Shown here in pieces: positions 45,722 through 58,590 of a stretch of DNA of 64,000 nucleotides (the stretch's first letter is position 1; every line of letters begins with the position of its first letter). A program made the position numbers and the translations under genes. Below the pieces are notes generated by a model that did not search any database, had not been told where the DNA came from, and worked only from the letters and a program-made list of their open reading frames with translations. Location: contig CP075492.1 of the NCBI GenBank assembly GCA_021613535.1, positions 13,578,001 through 13,642,000 of the forward strand. Direction: 5' to 3'. Source of the DNA: Adineta vaga. Taxonomy: Eukaryota > Rotifera.

Positions 45722-47341
45722 TTACATGATAACAGTAGTGTTCGTCATTCGAAACATTCCTTGAATCCATTGAGCTTCTTTAGCACTGAAATCATTGTTT
45801 CGAATATCGACTATCTTCAAATCTTCGATCACATACATAGTATCCGGTAATGTCGTCAATGCATTGTTCGATAGATAAAAATTATTCAAACTATTGATCT
45901 TTGACAACGAAGCACTGGACATCGATGCAATTCGGTTGTTCTTAAATGATAATAATGAACAATTACGAGCAGTAATCGTCTCCAAACTACTAAGCGATGC
46001 GAGTTGATTACCATCGAATTCAATCGTGTGCAGATTAGGAATGTTTGCAGGAAGATGGTCGATGGTGCAATTCGAAGCTCGTAGTATGTTGAGTGATGTT
46101 GATCCAACAAGAGTGTCCACTGATGATAGACGAGGATTGTTTTGAAGAGATAATGATGTGAGAGATGGTAAACGACTGACAGTCCAAGGAAGACTAGTCA
46201 GTAGATTTTGATCGAGTGTCAATTGAGTGAGTGACGTCAGTTTACTGACATCGTCGGAAAGTGCTTCCAAACCACAGTTTACAATTGATAGAGTTGATAA
46301 ATGATTCAAATTGAATAATTCAGATGAAAATGGAGTTGATCGAGAGATATTTGATAAGAACAAGGATGTAAGCGAAGAAGAAAGACGACTGATCTCATCA
46401 GGAATGGTCACTGTCGGTGAATTAAGAATAGAAAGTTCTTGTAAACCATCGAGACAGAAAATAGCAGATGGAAGAGTTGGCACATTGACCAAAGTCAATC
46501 CACTGACACGACTATTTCTATCAACAATAGCATAGCTGGAAGTGGGCGGTGATGGTTGCTTTCCAGGTGGATTGATAGTAACACGAAATGGTAATGATTG
46601 GATAATTTGTTTATCCGATGTGTAGGTGGTTCCATCAATCGTACAATTCTGTTGTGGTGGTGTCTCTAGAAATAGAAAGAATTACAGACGAGATTAGATG
46701 AGATGAGATGAGAAGATTGAGCAAAAGTTATTTTACTTCGACAACCGTTCCAGCAAGCACATTTATTTTTTAAGGTAAATCGATAGTAATTTAGTGGGCC
46801 TTCTCCCAAGGCGTCCAATTCATTTGTTTCTTCATCAGTTGTACAAATCAATGAAATCGAGGCTATTTTGTTTTCATATAAATATGAGACAGTAGGATAA
46901 TCATCATTAGAACCTGTATTCCATTTGGCACTATCTTGTTTACCAAGAATGAAGGAAAACTGTTTGTCTTTGGTTGCTAAATAAAACACATACGAAATTG
47001 AACATGGTTACATAAAATAATGTACCTTGACAGACAGCAACATCGCTACAAACATCTCCTTCAGAAAATGGTTTACATGGATTGTAACTATAGACTATAA
47101 TTGCAAATCGTAATGAAGAAAAACTTCGGAGATCAGTGATGTTAAAAATCAACATACTGTAATTTGATCCAGCCGCCGGTGAAACATCTGGATATGCAGG
47201 CTTCCCATCTAGTCCCGATAACGAAGTTAGATCAATAATACCTTTTGAACTTTCAAATCGACACGGATCATCCGCAACAGCAAATACGAACAAAAGAGTG
47301 AAAAAACTTGCGAAATTCAGTATCGAAGACATCATCATCAT
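45722..47341 (-). CDS. secreted leucine-rich-repeat protein, copy A
   Basis: Exons 47341-47026, 46976-46737, 46665-45722; introns of 49 and 71 nt; 499 residues. A run of four Met leads into a signal peptide (SILNFASFFTLLFVFAVA). A cysteine-bearing N-terminal domain of about 180 residues follows (DPCRFESSKGIIDLTSLSG, CACWNGC). Then a Pro/Ser linker and about eight to ten leucine-rich repeats (LTQLTLDQNLLTSLPWTVSR is a typical unit). The product is probably extracellular and binds protein. Copy B at 52823-54463 has the same exon layout and is nearly identical. The duplicated block starts right at the stop codon and extends into the upstream flank to about 47620. Confidence 0.85.
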
Positions 47342-47620
47342 GTCGAGTAACTTTTCTCACACAAACTGGCATGAATATGAGATGTAACAGTATTATTTAT
47401 TTATCTAGCTATCTTCTTATCTTTAGAAATAATTTCAGAACTTGTCCTTCATATGACGTCAGACCTAATAGAGGTGTATTTTCTTATTCAAGTCGTGATA
47501 AGACATAAAGCTGCGAGAAAAAATAAAGACTTCGAAGCTACTGAATTTTCATCTTATGCAAATTGTTATTTTATTCTTATTAAGTAGAAAGTATGTGTTA
47601 TTAGAAGAATATGAAAAAAA
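45725..47620. repeat. duplicated block, unit A (pairs with 52841-54750)
   Basis: About 1.9 kb, matching the second unit at an offset of 7,116 bp through the exons. The upstream flank (about 47345-47600) also matches with small indels. Both units have the same orientation. Confidence 0.85.
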
Positions 47621-47831
47621 GGAAGATACTCCCTAACTTTTCATCTTCACTTTGAAAACATGAAATACCACAAAAAGATTATGCTATCAGTCATTAATTC
47701 ATTTGTTGTCCTTTCAGACTATAGAAAAAAAACATCATTTTTCGTCAATGACGATATCGGTCAAATAGAGCGCATCACCGCGTCTATATAAATATCAACA
47801 TCTATCGCTTGAAAAGAAAAGACGAACGCAG

Positions 47832-49597
47832 ATGAATATGGGATATTCATGTGCTAATTTAAATGATTTACCTGAAGAAATTCTTCTAAGTATTTTTAAA
47901 AAATTGAGTAATGTGGTATTACTTTATTCTTTAATACGTATAAGTGCACGTTTAAATAAAATAGCACATGATTCTATTTTTACAAAACGTTTGGCCTTAA
48001 TGACACTTACTCCTAATGGTTGTGTTTATCCTTTAGCTGATCCAATACTTGACCGATTTTGTTCGTATATTTTACCTGAAATTCATAAAAACATCGAATG
48101 GCTTGAACTTGAATCGTCTTCAATGGAACGTATTCTTCTTGCGACAAATTATCTTAATTTATCTAAACTAGGCATATATAAAATTGAAGCCGAAAGAGCT
48201 ATTCATCTTTTTTCTGGTAAGATATTTGATTTTCAATCTTCCTCTGATTAACAATGAAGTTATGTCATTGCCGTTTGGAAGACATTTTCAGTGATCGAAT
48301 CGTTAATATTTCTGTTTAGATGAAACTCTTTTCAAGTGTACACTGAAAAAGCAAATTTCAGCGCTTGTTATCGATACTTATGGACAAGAAAGAACAATAG
48401 AAAAAGCGCATAAGCTTTTATTCACACATATTCTTACTACATTTACTAATCTACAGTATTTAAGTTTTGGTCCATCTTCATATTCGTATCAACAATTATC
48501 CTTCAATATTTCATCTACAAGTGTTTTCTCCTCAACTCTATTAGAATTACATGTTTGTTTGAAGCATTTCAACGATTGTCTTTACTTACTTGATGGACGC
48601 CTCAATCAGCTTCAAACATTTCATGTTAAAGTTCAATTCATAACCATTTCACGTTTAGCAATCAATAATAAAGTAAACCATTTTTCATTGAAATTTCATT
48701 CATTTTGATAAAGTGATGTTTGTTCTTTTTTTCCAGCACAAACTACCGAATCTAAGGTCGTTTTCGCTATATTGTGACATTAGTACAGATCTCTATGATG
48801 AATTGATCGTACCACTTTTAAATCGCATGCTAAATTTAGAAAAACTCGATTTGTGTCTTATAGTTTGGGTTAGAAAAACATTGATTGATGGCAATGTCTT
48901 GAAGACAAGTGTTATCAATTATATGCCACGATTAAAAAGATTCACGTTTAATATTTCTTCGTCAGGTTATTCTGATGATCATAGTAATCTACCATCGAAT
49001 GTAGATATTCAAAAGACGTTTAAAGATTTTAAAGACAATCAAATTATTTCATGTGTTGATTATTATTCAAGGACCAAAACAAGTCGATGTCGTATTTATT
49101 CGTATCCATACAAATTAAAATATTACAATGAGATCACAAATAATTTTACTGGTGGACTATTTGAACGTGTAGTTGAAGTATCACTAGTTGATGATCATCC
49201 TTTTGAACACAAGTTTTTTCTTCAAATTGCACAATCATTTCCATTGCTGAGAGAATTAACTGTAATTAATCAAGAAAGACAAACTGATAAACAATTTAGA
49301 AAATCAAAAAACGAAACTAAAGATTGCTTAATCATTGAATATCCTAATCTTATTCACCTTGATCTTAGTGGCGCTCACATAGATTATCATGAACAATTCT
49401 TAGTGGATACCAAAACCTGCTTACCAAATAATCTTCATCTGTCTATGAATTATCGATCTGCGAAAAAAGTAACACGCAATTTCAGAAGAAATACAACTCG
49501 AAGTAATTGTGCAAAACCGAGTTACGTATTTTTATTTCGAGAATCCATATTTCCTGAACACTTAAAAGACTATTTTCCTAACGCAAAAATAATGTAA
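47832..49597 (+). CDS. F-box protein with LRR-like C-terminal region (bdelloid-type family)
   Basis: Exons 47832-48216, 48320-48672, 48737-49597; introns of 103 and 64 nt; 532 residues. The F-box is at residues 10-50 (LNDLPEEILLSIFKKLSNVV). The rest shows irregular leucine-rich repeats (FTNLQYLSFG, LPNLRSFSLYC, MLNLEKLDLC). A block I associate with a large bdelloid family follows (NQIISCVDYYSRTK, YSYPYKLKYYNEITNNF, GGLFERVVEVSL). F-box proteins bring substrates to SCF ubiquitin ligases. It looks intact and lies between the two LRR copies. Its role is inferred from the F-box alone. Confidence 0.8.
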
Positions 49598-51669
49598 ATA
49601 GTCAATTATTATTAGAATAAAATTGATAAATTCACACATAATTATAATATTAAGGTTAATATAGGTATATGCTGCAGTTTTGCACAACTTATACGCATTT
49701 TACTTTTATTTTCTGCTAAACTTATTAAATCTTCATATGAAATATAAATTTTGTTCTGACAAAATGTAAACGTATATTCAAGTCGATTAGAAAATGGTTC
49801 ACGTTGTTGGTATGTGCATTTTTATAGGCAAGTTTGACAAGGTTAATTTTTAGTTTTTCCAGTATCTTCACTTTCACAAATTTTGTTTTGCTATTTTATG
49901 GACTGTTATGCTATCTTAAGTAAAAAACAAAAATTTAACTTGAATTCTTGTTTGAACCGACGGTAAATTACAAAACTTACAAAATGATAATTTTTATTCA
50001 CTTACTAAAGAGCTTTTGAACAAAAGATATGATGATTATATAGAAAGTAGCTAGGAGTGAAATAATGTAGATTGATTCCGATCTAAGTAGCTTCTGGTAA
50101 GAGTTTTTCAAATATAGGCACCTGACATTTCTACTTGTGAGCTTTTATTTTTCTTGAAGAAGACAAAACGTATAGGATTCTAGTGCCTTTTATATCTACT
50201 CTATGCAGAACCATTGATCATTTCAAAGCTCGAACTCAAAAAAATAAGGATGTAAGTTGAAAAAATTGTGATTTTTCCTTCTCTCAACGTTCTATGCTTT
50301 CATCTTTTAATATTTGATGTCAACAAATCTGTTCGGAAAATTGTCGGACTATTTCCTAGTTAAAATACCGTCTATGGTAAAAATTTAATTTTTATCATTC
50401 ACCCTTTCCCTTTCATCGATTTAGAGAATGAAATTTTGTAAATAGATAATGTATGGTTTTTTGTGTGTATACATATGAAAGAAAAAAAGAACAGAACTAA
50501 GTGAACCAAGATCATAATAACGTAGTACATGTTTCTATGAGTCGTGTGCTAGTGAAATATGCTTCAAACCACTCTAATTGGTATTTAACACGATCACATT
50601 AAGATCAATAGACATTGAAATTCTTCATCCATGAGATTGTATTTGAAAAAATAGCGTAAATTTTGCAGTACTAGGTTTCATGTTGGACTTTCTACTATTG
50701 TCGAAAGTTATATTTTTATTGAACTTTTGCCCTAAACAAAACTGAACTAATATCAATTCGAGACTATGATTATAACTTGGAAAATTCATAATTCCTACCA
50801 CAAGAAGCTTTGCCTCAAATCAAGGTAGAATATTTTACTTCTGTCTAAATGCTACTCACCCGTAATACTTCTAGTCGAAAAGCTTTCTGAGTACCTTTAG
50901 ATCTTTTTAGTCAGTAGGATCTTGTGGAACAATCGAATCATTATGGTTTTATAAGATTGCAATTACTTTTCAAGTTCTAGTTCTATAAATGGTCAAGCAT
51001 TCAGTTTTATCACATCTGTATTACTTGATCGGATTACATGAAGACTTTTACAAGGTTTTGAACTACTTAACTCGATTATACAAGTGATATATTATCAATT
51101 CTAAGTTCACGGGTAATGCGGTGTACTGTTTCTATTTTCGTTCGACCTATATATATGTAGATGATTACAGATTATAGAGAACAAATCTAAATTTTTCACC
51201 AGCTCTACAAGATTCTTATAATTAAAAGACTAATTACGCATTAATTCTGTTTCTATATGATGAATTATCTTGTGATTGTGCACGTGCATCTTGTTAAATG
51301 ATTAATTATATATCATCGACTGGACGACAAGAGGATAAGAAAACTGGTATCAAACATTTCCGTTTATTTGTTAAAAATCATGAGCAACATATCGATGATG
51401 GATTAGTTATCTTTGGAATCCTTTCAGTGATCTACACAAAAGAGTAAGATAGATATATAGTGGATAACAAAGAAAGTGAAACAGTTATCATAAAAAGGCT
51501 AAATATAAATGATCCATCGAACAATTTAAGATATGTAACGAATAAAATAAGAGAGTAAAAGAACAAAAATGAAGTACGAGAACATCAGAAAAAGATAAAA
51601 GAAACAAATATGCGAAGATGGCAGAATCATATAAACTATGACTAGACAATCCGTTATATCAAAATATCG
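49598..51669. other. long non-coding stretch
   Basis: About 2.1 kb with stops in every frame and no motif, RNA gene or repeat that I can recognise. Confidence 0.4.
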
Positions 51670-52616
51670 TTACTGATGACCAGCTTTTGAATCAGCACGT
51701 AGTTCCCTTTTGACAGCTGGTTGATTTGCAGCTGTTGGTGCGTCAGCAGCATCTAAAATCTTTGCGATGGTTTTTTTAATATTTATTCGATCAAGATTTT
51801 TGATAAGCAGTTCAACACGCGAAGGAATGAACTCTCTAAAAAAACATCGAGATAAATCTTACTTTTTTGTGAGATTCATATACCCAGAACGATGATTCCT
51901 GAAGCAGTATTCCGTAATTTTTCGGCTAAAACCTTCAAGAAACGCCCCGGTTCTGATCGGAGCCCACAGGAAAATGTCAGGTTCCTGTCAGTTTCGACTG
52001 GAGCCAGATAAAATCTTGCCACAACATCCGTTCACGGGATTACTGCTTCTATGAAAACTCCAGAATTCTCCGGAACCGACCGTTTTCGTGTCGTATTGTC
52101 TGACCTATGTGGTCATTAGGACAAATATGAACAATTTCATCCATGTTGTTGTTCTAAATATATAGAAGTAACACTTCGCACACTAGTCTAACAGTTGCAC
52201 TTACACTTATCATCACGTAAAAATGAACATTTCCATTGAACATCGTTCAATTGATAAAGAACTACGAGTTCATCATAGACGTCCTGATGAAAAATCAATC
52301 GATCTGACAACTAAAAATAATCTAAGTTACAGTTCAGATTTAATTCAGCTAAGATTTTTACTACCGATTAGACTCATCGAGCGAACATTACAAGATAGAA
52401 TAGTTGTTTCGATAAGTTTTAAAGGCTCTTTTGGAAAAAAAACTACATGAGTTAGGCCTTCACCTGATTCGTACTTACCGTCTCGTTGACTATCACTTTA
52501 AACTGTTGTCTGTTTACCATTATGTAGTGAAATACAGGTATGTATTGTTGCCATGGCTGTTTAAAAAAAGATTGAAATTCTGCAACTAAATTTTTCAATA
52601 CTGGATGATTATCCAT
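51670..52616 (-). CDS. possible small two-exon protein
   Basis: Exon 1: ATG 52616 to 52479, reading MDNHPVLKNLVAEFQSFFKQ and ending VIVNET, with a strong GTAAGT donor. Exon 2: 51831-51670, reading FIPSRVELLIKNLDRINIKK and ending ADSKAGHQ. Joining them at the third AG of the acceptor cluster near 51832 keeps phase and gives 99 residues. The 647-nt intron would be far longer than others here, so a middle exon or a chance pairing are both possible. A diverged relative of exon 2 lies at about 58340-58490. No family recognised. Confidence 0.35.
51900..52115. other. locally GC-rich island
   Basis: Noticeably richer in C and G than its surroundings, with partly repeated words (CTGATCGGAGCC and CGACTGGAGCC) and a loosely inverted one (CTCCGGAACCGACCG). 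No open frame. It could be a small non-autonomous mobile element or other inserted DNA. Confidence 0.3.
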
Positions 52617-52822
52617 TCTAAAATTGAAAAAATCCTCAAAATCTATTTCGAAGATCGCATACGATCTTTTGAAACTTTATTAGGTTCAGGATAAGCACTG
52701 ATAAACAGATTTCAGCAAATATTTTAATCAAAGTGAATCAAACATATTCATATCATTAAATGCATTTTTTTGAAATAAACAGTTGTTATCTTTAAATAAT
52801 TTTCTTTGTTCTTTCTTTTAAA

Positions 52823-54463
52823 TCAGTTGTTATCTTTAATCATGATAACAGTAGTGTTCGTCATTCGAAAGATTCCTTGAATCCATTGAGCTTCTTTAGC
52901 GCTGAAATCGTTGTTTCGAATATCGACTATCTTCAAATCTTCGATCACATAGATAGTATCCGGTAATGTCGTCAATGCATTGTTCGATAGATAAAAATGA
53001 TTCAAACTATCGATCTTTGACAACGAAGCACTGGACATCGATGCAATTCGGTTGTTCTTAAATGATAATAATGAACAATTACGAGCTGTAATCGTCTCCA
53101 AACTACTAAGCGATGCGAGTCGATTACCATCGAATTCAATCGTGTGCAGATTAGGAATGTTTGCAGGAAGATGATCGATGGTACAATTCGAAGCTCGTAG
53201 TATGTTGAGTGATGTTGATCCAACAAGAGTGTCCACTGATGATAGACGAGGATTGTTTTGGAGAGATAATGATGTGAGAGATGGTAAACGACTGACAGTC
53301 CAAGGAAGACTAGTCAGTAGATTTTGATCGAGTGTCAATTGAGTGAGTGACGTCAGTTTACTGACATCGTCGGAAAGTGCTTCCAAACCACAATTTACAA
53401 TTGATAGAGTTGATAAATGATTCAAATTGAATAATTCAGATGAAAATGGAGTTGATCGAGAGATATTTGATAAGAACAAGGATGTAAGCGAAGAAGAAAG
53501 ACGACTGATCTCATCAGGAATGGTCACTGTCGGTGAATTAAGAATAGAAAGTTCTTGTAAACCATCGAGACAGAAAATAGCCGATGGAAGAGTAGGCACA
53601 TTGGCCAAAGTCAATCCACTGACACGACTATTTCTATCAACAATAGCATAGCTGGAAGTGGGCGGTGATGGTTGCTGTCCAGGTGGATTGATAGTAACAC
53701 GAAATGGTAATGATTGGATAATTTGTTTATCCGATGTGTAGGTGGTTCCATCAATCGTACAATTCTGTTGTGGTGGTGTTTCTAGAAATAGAAAGAATTA
53801 CAGACGAGATTAGATGAGATGAGATGAGAAGATTGAGCAAAAGTTATTTTACTTCGACAACCGTTCCAGCAAGCACATTTATTTTTTAAGGTAAATCGAT
53901 AGTAATTTAGTGGGCCTTCTCCCAAGGCGTCCAATTCATTTGTTTCTTCATCCGTTGCGCAAATCAATGAAATCGAGACTGTTCTGTTTTCATATACGTA
54001 TGAGACAGTAGGATACTCATCATTAGAACCTGTATTCCATTTGGCACTATCTTGTTTACCAAGAATGAAGGAAAACCGTTGGTCTTTGGTTGCTAAATAA
54101 AACACATACGAAATCGAACATGGTTACATAAAACAATGTACCTTGGCAGACAGCAACATCGCTACAAACATCTCCTTCAGAAAATGGTTTACATGGATTG
54201 TAACTATAAACTATAATTGCAAAACGTAATGAAGAATAACTTCGGAGATCAGTAATGTTAAAAATCAACATACTGTAATTTGATGCTACCGCCGGTGAAA
54301 CATCTGGATATGCAGGCTTTCCATCTATTCCTGATAACGAAGTGAGATCAATAATACCTTTTGAACTTTCAAATTGACATGGATCATCCGCAACAGCAAA
54401 TACGAGTAAAAGAGTGAAAAAACTTGCGAAATTTAGCATCCAAGACATCATCATCATCATCAT
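52823..54463 (-). CDS. secreted leucine-rich-repeat protein, copy B
   Basis: Exons 54463-54142, 54092-53853, 53781-52823, with introns in the same positions as copy A; 506 residues. It differs from A by about twenty amino acids, two extra Met at the start and a longer C-terminus (IKDNN) created by the junction at the duplication edge. Changes are denser in exons 1-2 (for example YVYENRTVSIS against YLYENKIASIS) than in the repeat-encoding exon 3. All splice signals are intact and no stop occurs, so both copies may work. Confidence 0.85.
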
Positions 54464-54750
54464 GTCGAGAAACTTTTCTCACACAAACTGGCCTGAATAT
54501 GAGATGTAACACTATTATTTATTTCTCTATCCATCTTCTTATCTTTAGAATTAATATCAGAACTTGTCCTTCATATGACGTCAGATCTAATAGAGGTAGG
54601 TGTTTTCGTTTGCACGTGGTGATAAGAAATAAAGCTGCGAGAAAAAAAAATAAAGACTTCGAAGCTACTGAATTTTCATCTTATGCAAATTGTTATTTTA
54701 TTCTTATGAAGTAGAAAGTATATGTTATTAAAAGAAAACGAAAAAAAGAA
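52841..54750. repeat. duplicated block, unit B (pairs with 45725-47620)
   Basis: Same orientation as unit A. The left edge coincides with the last codons of the LRR gene; the right edge fades near 54750. Confidence 0.85.
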
Positions 54751-54815
54751 AAGCGAGAATAGATAATGGTCTTTGTACTGATAATATGAATGTTGACAGG
54801 TGCAAATTGTTTCGT

Positions 54816-56566
54816 TTAAATCAAATTAGCGACATCCATCGGCATTTCTTTGATTTCAGTATTATAAAATTGCTCAAGATCGCGTAATATTGCACGATCT
54901 TCATCAGCAACAAAGTTGATAGCCAAACCTTTTCGACCAAATCGACCACCTCGTCCAATTCTTGAAAAAAAGAACAATAGTTAGATACAGAATCGTTCCT
55001 TTTCCTATCAAATATATACATACCGGTGAATGTAATTTTCACGATTTGTTGGTAAGTCATAATTGATAACAACGTTGACTTGTTGAATATCAATACCACG
55101 TGCAAGTAAATCAGTGGTAATCAATATTCGACTAGAACCTGATCGAAATTCCTTCATAATTGCAGTCCGTTCTTCTTGCTTCAGATCACTACTCTAAATG
55201 AGACAAATAATTCCATGCGTGTTATATTAAACTGTTAATTTGAATAGAAAAAGCAAATACTTACAATAGCAGAGACCGTAAAATCTTGAGAACGTAGTTT
55301 TTCTGTAACAAATTCAACTTTTCGACGTGTATTACAAAAAATAACGGCTTTTGTAATCGATAATGTTGCATACAAATCACAAAGTGTATCTAATTTGTTA
55401 CGCTAAATAGAAGTGAACATATATGTAAATGATAGCTTCACGGAATAAATAACTACTTCATGTTGAACATCAATATAAAATTGATGAATACGATCGAGTG
55501 TTAATTCTTCTTTTTTGACGAAAATTTTGACTGGATCGTTCATGAATTTAGTAGAAACATTTATAACATCTCTAGTCATTGTAGCCGATATAAGAAGAGT
55601 CTAATAAAAAGATATTGAATAGTATTAAAGTTACATAAGATAATTTGTTTCATACTTGAACATCTTCTGGCATCATTACGAAAATATCGTAGATTTGTTC
55701 TTTGAAACCTTCACGAAGCATTTCGTCAGCTTCGTCCATGACTAACATCTTGATATGTTTTTTACCTACGCGAACATTCGTTATTAACATCTCAGATTAC
55801 AAATCATATATTGATAAGCACTTACGAAGAGCCGATCGATTAAGCAGATCATAGACACGACCAGGTGTACCGACAACAACTTGTACGCCTGATTCAAGCC
55901 GTTTGATATCATCTATTACGCTAGTACCACCAATACAAGCGTGACATGTTACCCCCATATAATCACCAATCGTTAACACAATACGGTGAATCTACATGAT
56001 ATGAAAGATGATTTATTCTTTTACCACGAAAATTATCTTTGAAACTGTACCTGTTGTGCTAATTCACGTGTCGGAGCCAAGATAAGTGCTTGACATTGCT
56101 TAAGATCTATATCAATTCGCTGTAGAATTGAAATTGTAAATGTCGCTGTTTTGCCAGTACCAGACTGTGCTTGAGCAATAACATCATGTCCTGAATAGAA
56201 TTTCAATAATAGAATATCTTCAATAGATCATGTTATAGTAATGACTTTACCTAAGATACATGGTTTAATTGCCCGCTGTTGAATAGCAGATGGACGTTCG
56301 AATCCAAAATTATAAATACCACGTAATAGTGGTTCATGTAAGTTCATCTGATCGAAGTCAGTAACCAGTTCAGTCCAATTGCTTTCGATTGTTCCATCGA
56401 TATCAATCGAAAGGTTGGCAGCATTGGAACTGCGGTTATCATTATTTCTACAATTAGATAATCATTGAATAATAGATATCATTCGTCTTCATATGTCTTT
56501 CACTTACTGAGATGAAACTTTTGACGAAGGCGCGTTTTCTTGGGAATTTGTTTGATTATTGCTCAT
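54816..56566 (-). CDS. EIF4A: eukaryotic initiation factor 4A (DEAD-box RNA helicase)
   Basis: Nine exons: 56566-56508, 56447-56251, 56190-56051, 55991-55826, 55765-55656, 55600-55457, 55402-55265, 55193-55024, 54960-54816. All eight introns are 54-71 nt with GT-AG ends and matching phases; 422 residues. Every helicase motif is present: Q motif ([13 protein letters not shown]), I (AQSGTGKT), Ia (PTRELAQQ), Ib (TPGR), II (DEAD), III (SAT), IV ([11 protein letters not shown]), V (ARGIDVQQVN) and VI ([13 protein letters not shown]). It ends [12 protein letters not shown], the normal eIF4A tail. It unwinds mRNA 5' leaders in the eIF4F complex. It is an intact housekeeping gene, transcribed in the same direction as the neighbouring LRR copy B. 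Confidence 0.95.
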
Positions 56567-56949
56567 AAATGAATGGAAATAAAAGAATAAGACATTAAAG
56601 AAATATATGAAATTGTTGTGTTTGAATATGATTTTTATGCATTAACTGCTTCACTATTTATACTGCAAGTCATGACGAAATTCATCAATTCTTACGAAAT
56701 TACACAAAAATACCCATGACGTCAGGATGTCTAAACTGTATGATATACCACTAAGTTGGTAACTTTTTAGCTGATTTTAATAAACAATTTAAATTAAAAA
56801 TGTATCAAAAAATCAGATAGAGTATGAATTGAGCAATATTCTTGCTGTGGCATCTCAATGGTGTAAATGTAGTTGTCGTTAGTTGTCGAGTCGGAAACGT
56901 GCATAGGGTTTCAATGATGCTTGTATGTCAACGATCAACTGTATTTTTA

Positions 56950-57540
56950 TTTCAATTTCAAATATTAATATTGAGTACACAAGACAAAATCTTGATGCAA
57001 CATAAAATGACATACAGGATCACTGGCTTTTTTGCCGAGAACTTTAAAGGAAACATGTACTTTATTCCATTCACTTGTTTCGAAATGGTCAACAGCCATC
57101 ATACGAATTGGTTTATCTTGAGCTTCATTCGTAGGTAGCACTCATACGTTGATTTCACTACCGTTATATTTAGTATTTTCTGGACATCCCTTTCAAGATC
57201 AAGCATTGCTTTATCTGGATGATGTGGAATCACAGTAGAAACCTCAAATTCTTGGCGTGCATAAATCTTGATTTCTTCCATTGAACTGAATTAACAACCA
57301 CATGATTCATGAATTTGCGAAGTATCTATTTTGCACACTTTTGTAATGTATCAAAAGCACATTCGCCTTTAGCACTAGGACTTTGAAACATTCCTCGAAT
57401 ACCATTCTTTTTTCAAATATATTCAGCGGTAAACTCAGGAGTACGTGGTTGAATATGATACACGAAATAGAGTTCATACTATCTATAGTGCGGTGCAAAT
57501 ATGATTTATTTATTTCAACGAGCACGTGATTTCGACATGT
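56950..57540 (-). pseudogene. decayed protein-coding remnant, family unknown
   Basis: Coding-like pieces appear in order on the minus strand, in shifting frames with stops. These include YELYFVYHIQPRTPEFTAEY, a stop, GIRGMFQSPSAKGECAFDTL, then MEEIKIYARQEFEVSTVIPH with DLERDVQKILN, then KPIRMMAVDHFETSEWNKVH and ASDPVCHFMLHQDFVLCTQY. They are consistent with one dead gene. I do not recognise it. Confidence 0.4.
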
Positions 57541-58330
57541 GGTGCTATTATGAGAAGATAAGTTGATTAAGTATACGGCATCGTGTTTGATATCAACTTA
57601 GAAATACGTGCCTATCATTGGAAAGAAGATTAAAAATACAATAGAAAAATAAACTTATTTAATTAAGAATTCTTCACAAGCAAATCAACTTACTGACTGA
57701 GAGAGATGTATTTGATTTGATAAAATCAAGACGAAATATAGTCTGCAGAAGTTTACTGTTCGCTTACATATATCCTTTAGTAAATATTCTGGAGAGGATT
57801 CAATGCATATCTGTACTCATTCTTCCCTTATTATCGTTGACATACATGTTACTTGGAAGAAAATACTTTAGTTTTTTATTGATTTTTTATAAGATTTTTA
57901 CATATTTTCTCATGCTTACTAAGTCAAAGTGAACGTTTTAGGACTTGTGCAACTGCCGATATCCAGGTTTATCCTATAGTATTACAATCACACAATGTCT
58001 AATTTTCATACTCATTGACATCTATCATGCACTCTATAGATAGCGACTGCACCAATACAGATATTTCGAGCATTTTGAAAACTCTCCTCTATATTTTTTA
58101 TTCATATTGACCACAATTTACTGGGAACTCATGTGCTAAATTCGTATTTTAAACATTATATTTTGGTAAAGTTTCAATCATGCTCACATCCAGCACAAAA
58201 AGAAAAGACCACAACACTAGAAGAAGCTGACGAGAACTTAAAAGACTCAGCTCAATGATTTCGGAAGCAACATTCCGTTAGTTTCCAACATACATCGTTA
58301 GGAATTCTGTTTTTTTTCACGATCGGATTG
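57541..58330. other. intergenic, no gene seen
   Basis: AT-rich, stop-rich sequence; the hydrophobic open frame at 57717-57932 looks like chance. Confidence 0.4.
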
Positions 58331-58339
58331 TTTGCTATA

Positions 58340-58590
58340 GGTACATGAAGATGACAGATCTAACAGTTGGTTAATTCGCAGATGTTGGTGTGCCCGTACT
58401 AGTTGAAATCTTTGCAATGACTTTTTCAATACTTTGATTCAGATCCTTGATAAGCAGCTCAACTCATGATGGAATGAACTACCTAAAAAACGCCAAAAGA
58501 TTTAAAAAAACAGATCTATATAAAACTGAGTTCAAGTATTCAACTATTCTTCAGGTTGCGGCTTCTCAATGTACCCAGACGATGTCATTA
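58340..58590 (-). pseudogene. diverged copy of the exon at 51670-51831
   Basis: Aligns by eye with 51690-51900: the words for ATTCGCAGATGTTGGTG, AAATCTTTGCAATGACTTTT and GATAAGCAGCTCAACTC correspond with scattered changes, and similarity extends past the acceptor into the intron. The reading frame is not kept throughout. No exon 1 counterpart was found. Confidence 0.5.

Noticed and set aside
46311-46535. Open frame opposite the LRR gene, repeated opposite copy B at 53427-53651
   Set aside because: It is conserved only because the duplicated LRR exon beneath it is conserved; it has no motif and no promoter or splice signal of its own.
52223-52450. 75-codon plus-strand open frame starting with ATG
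   Set aside because: Highly charged, no motif, lies inside the presumed intron of the minus-strand two-exon model, and has no copy near 58.6 kb.
57717-57932. Hydrophobic plus-strand open frame resembling a TM protein
   Set aside because: AT-rich DNA yields such Leu/Ile/Phe-rich frames by chance; no ATG context, homologue or splicing partner was seen.
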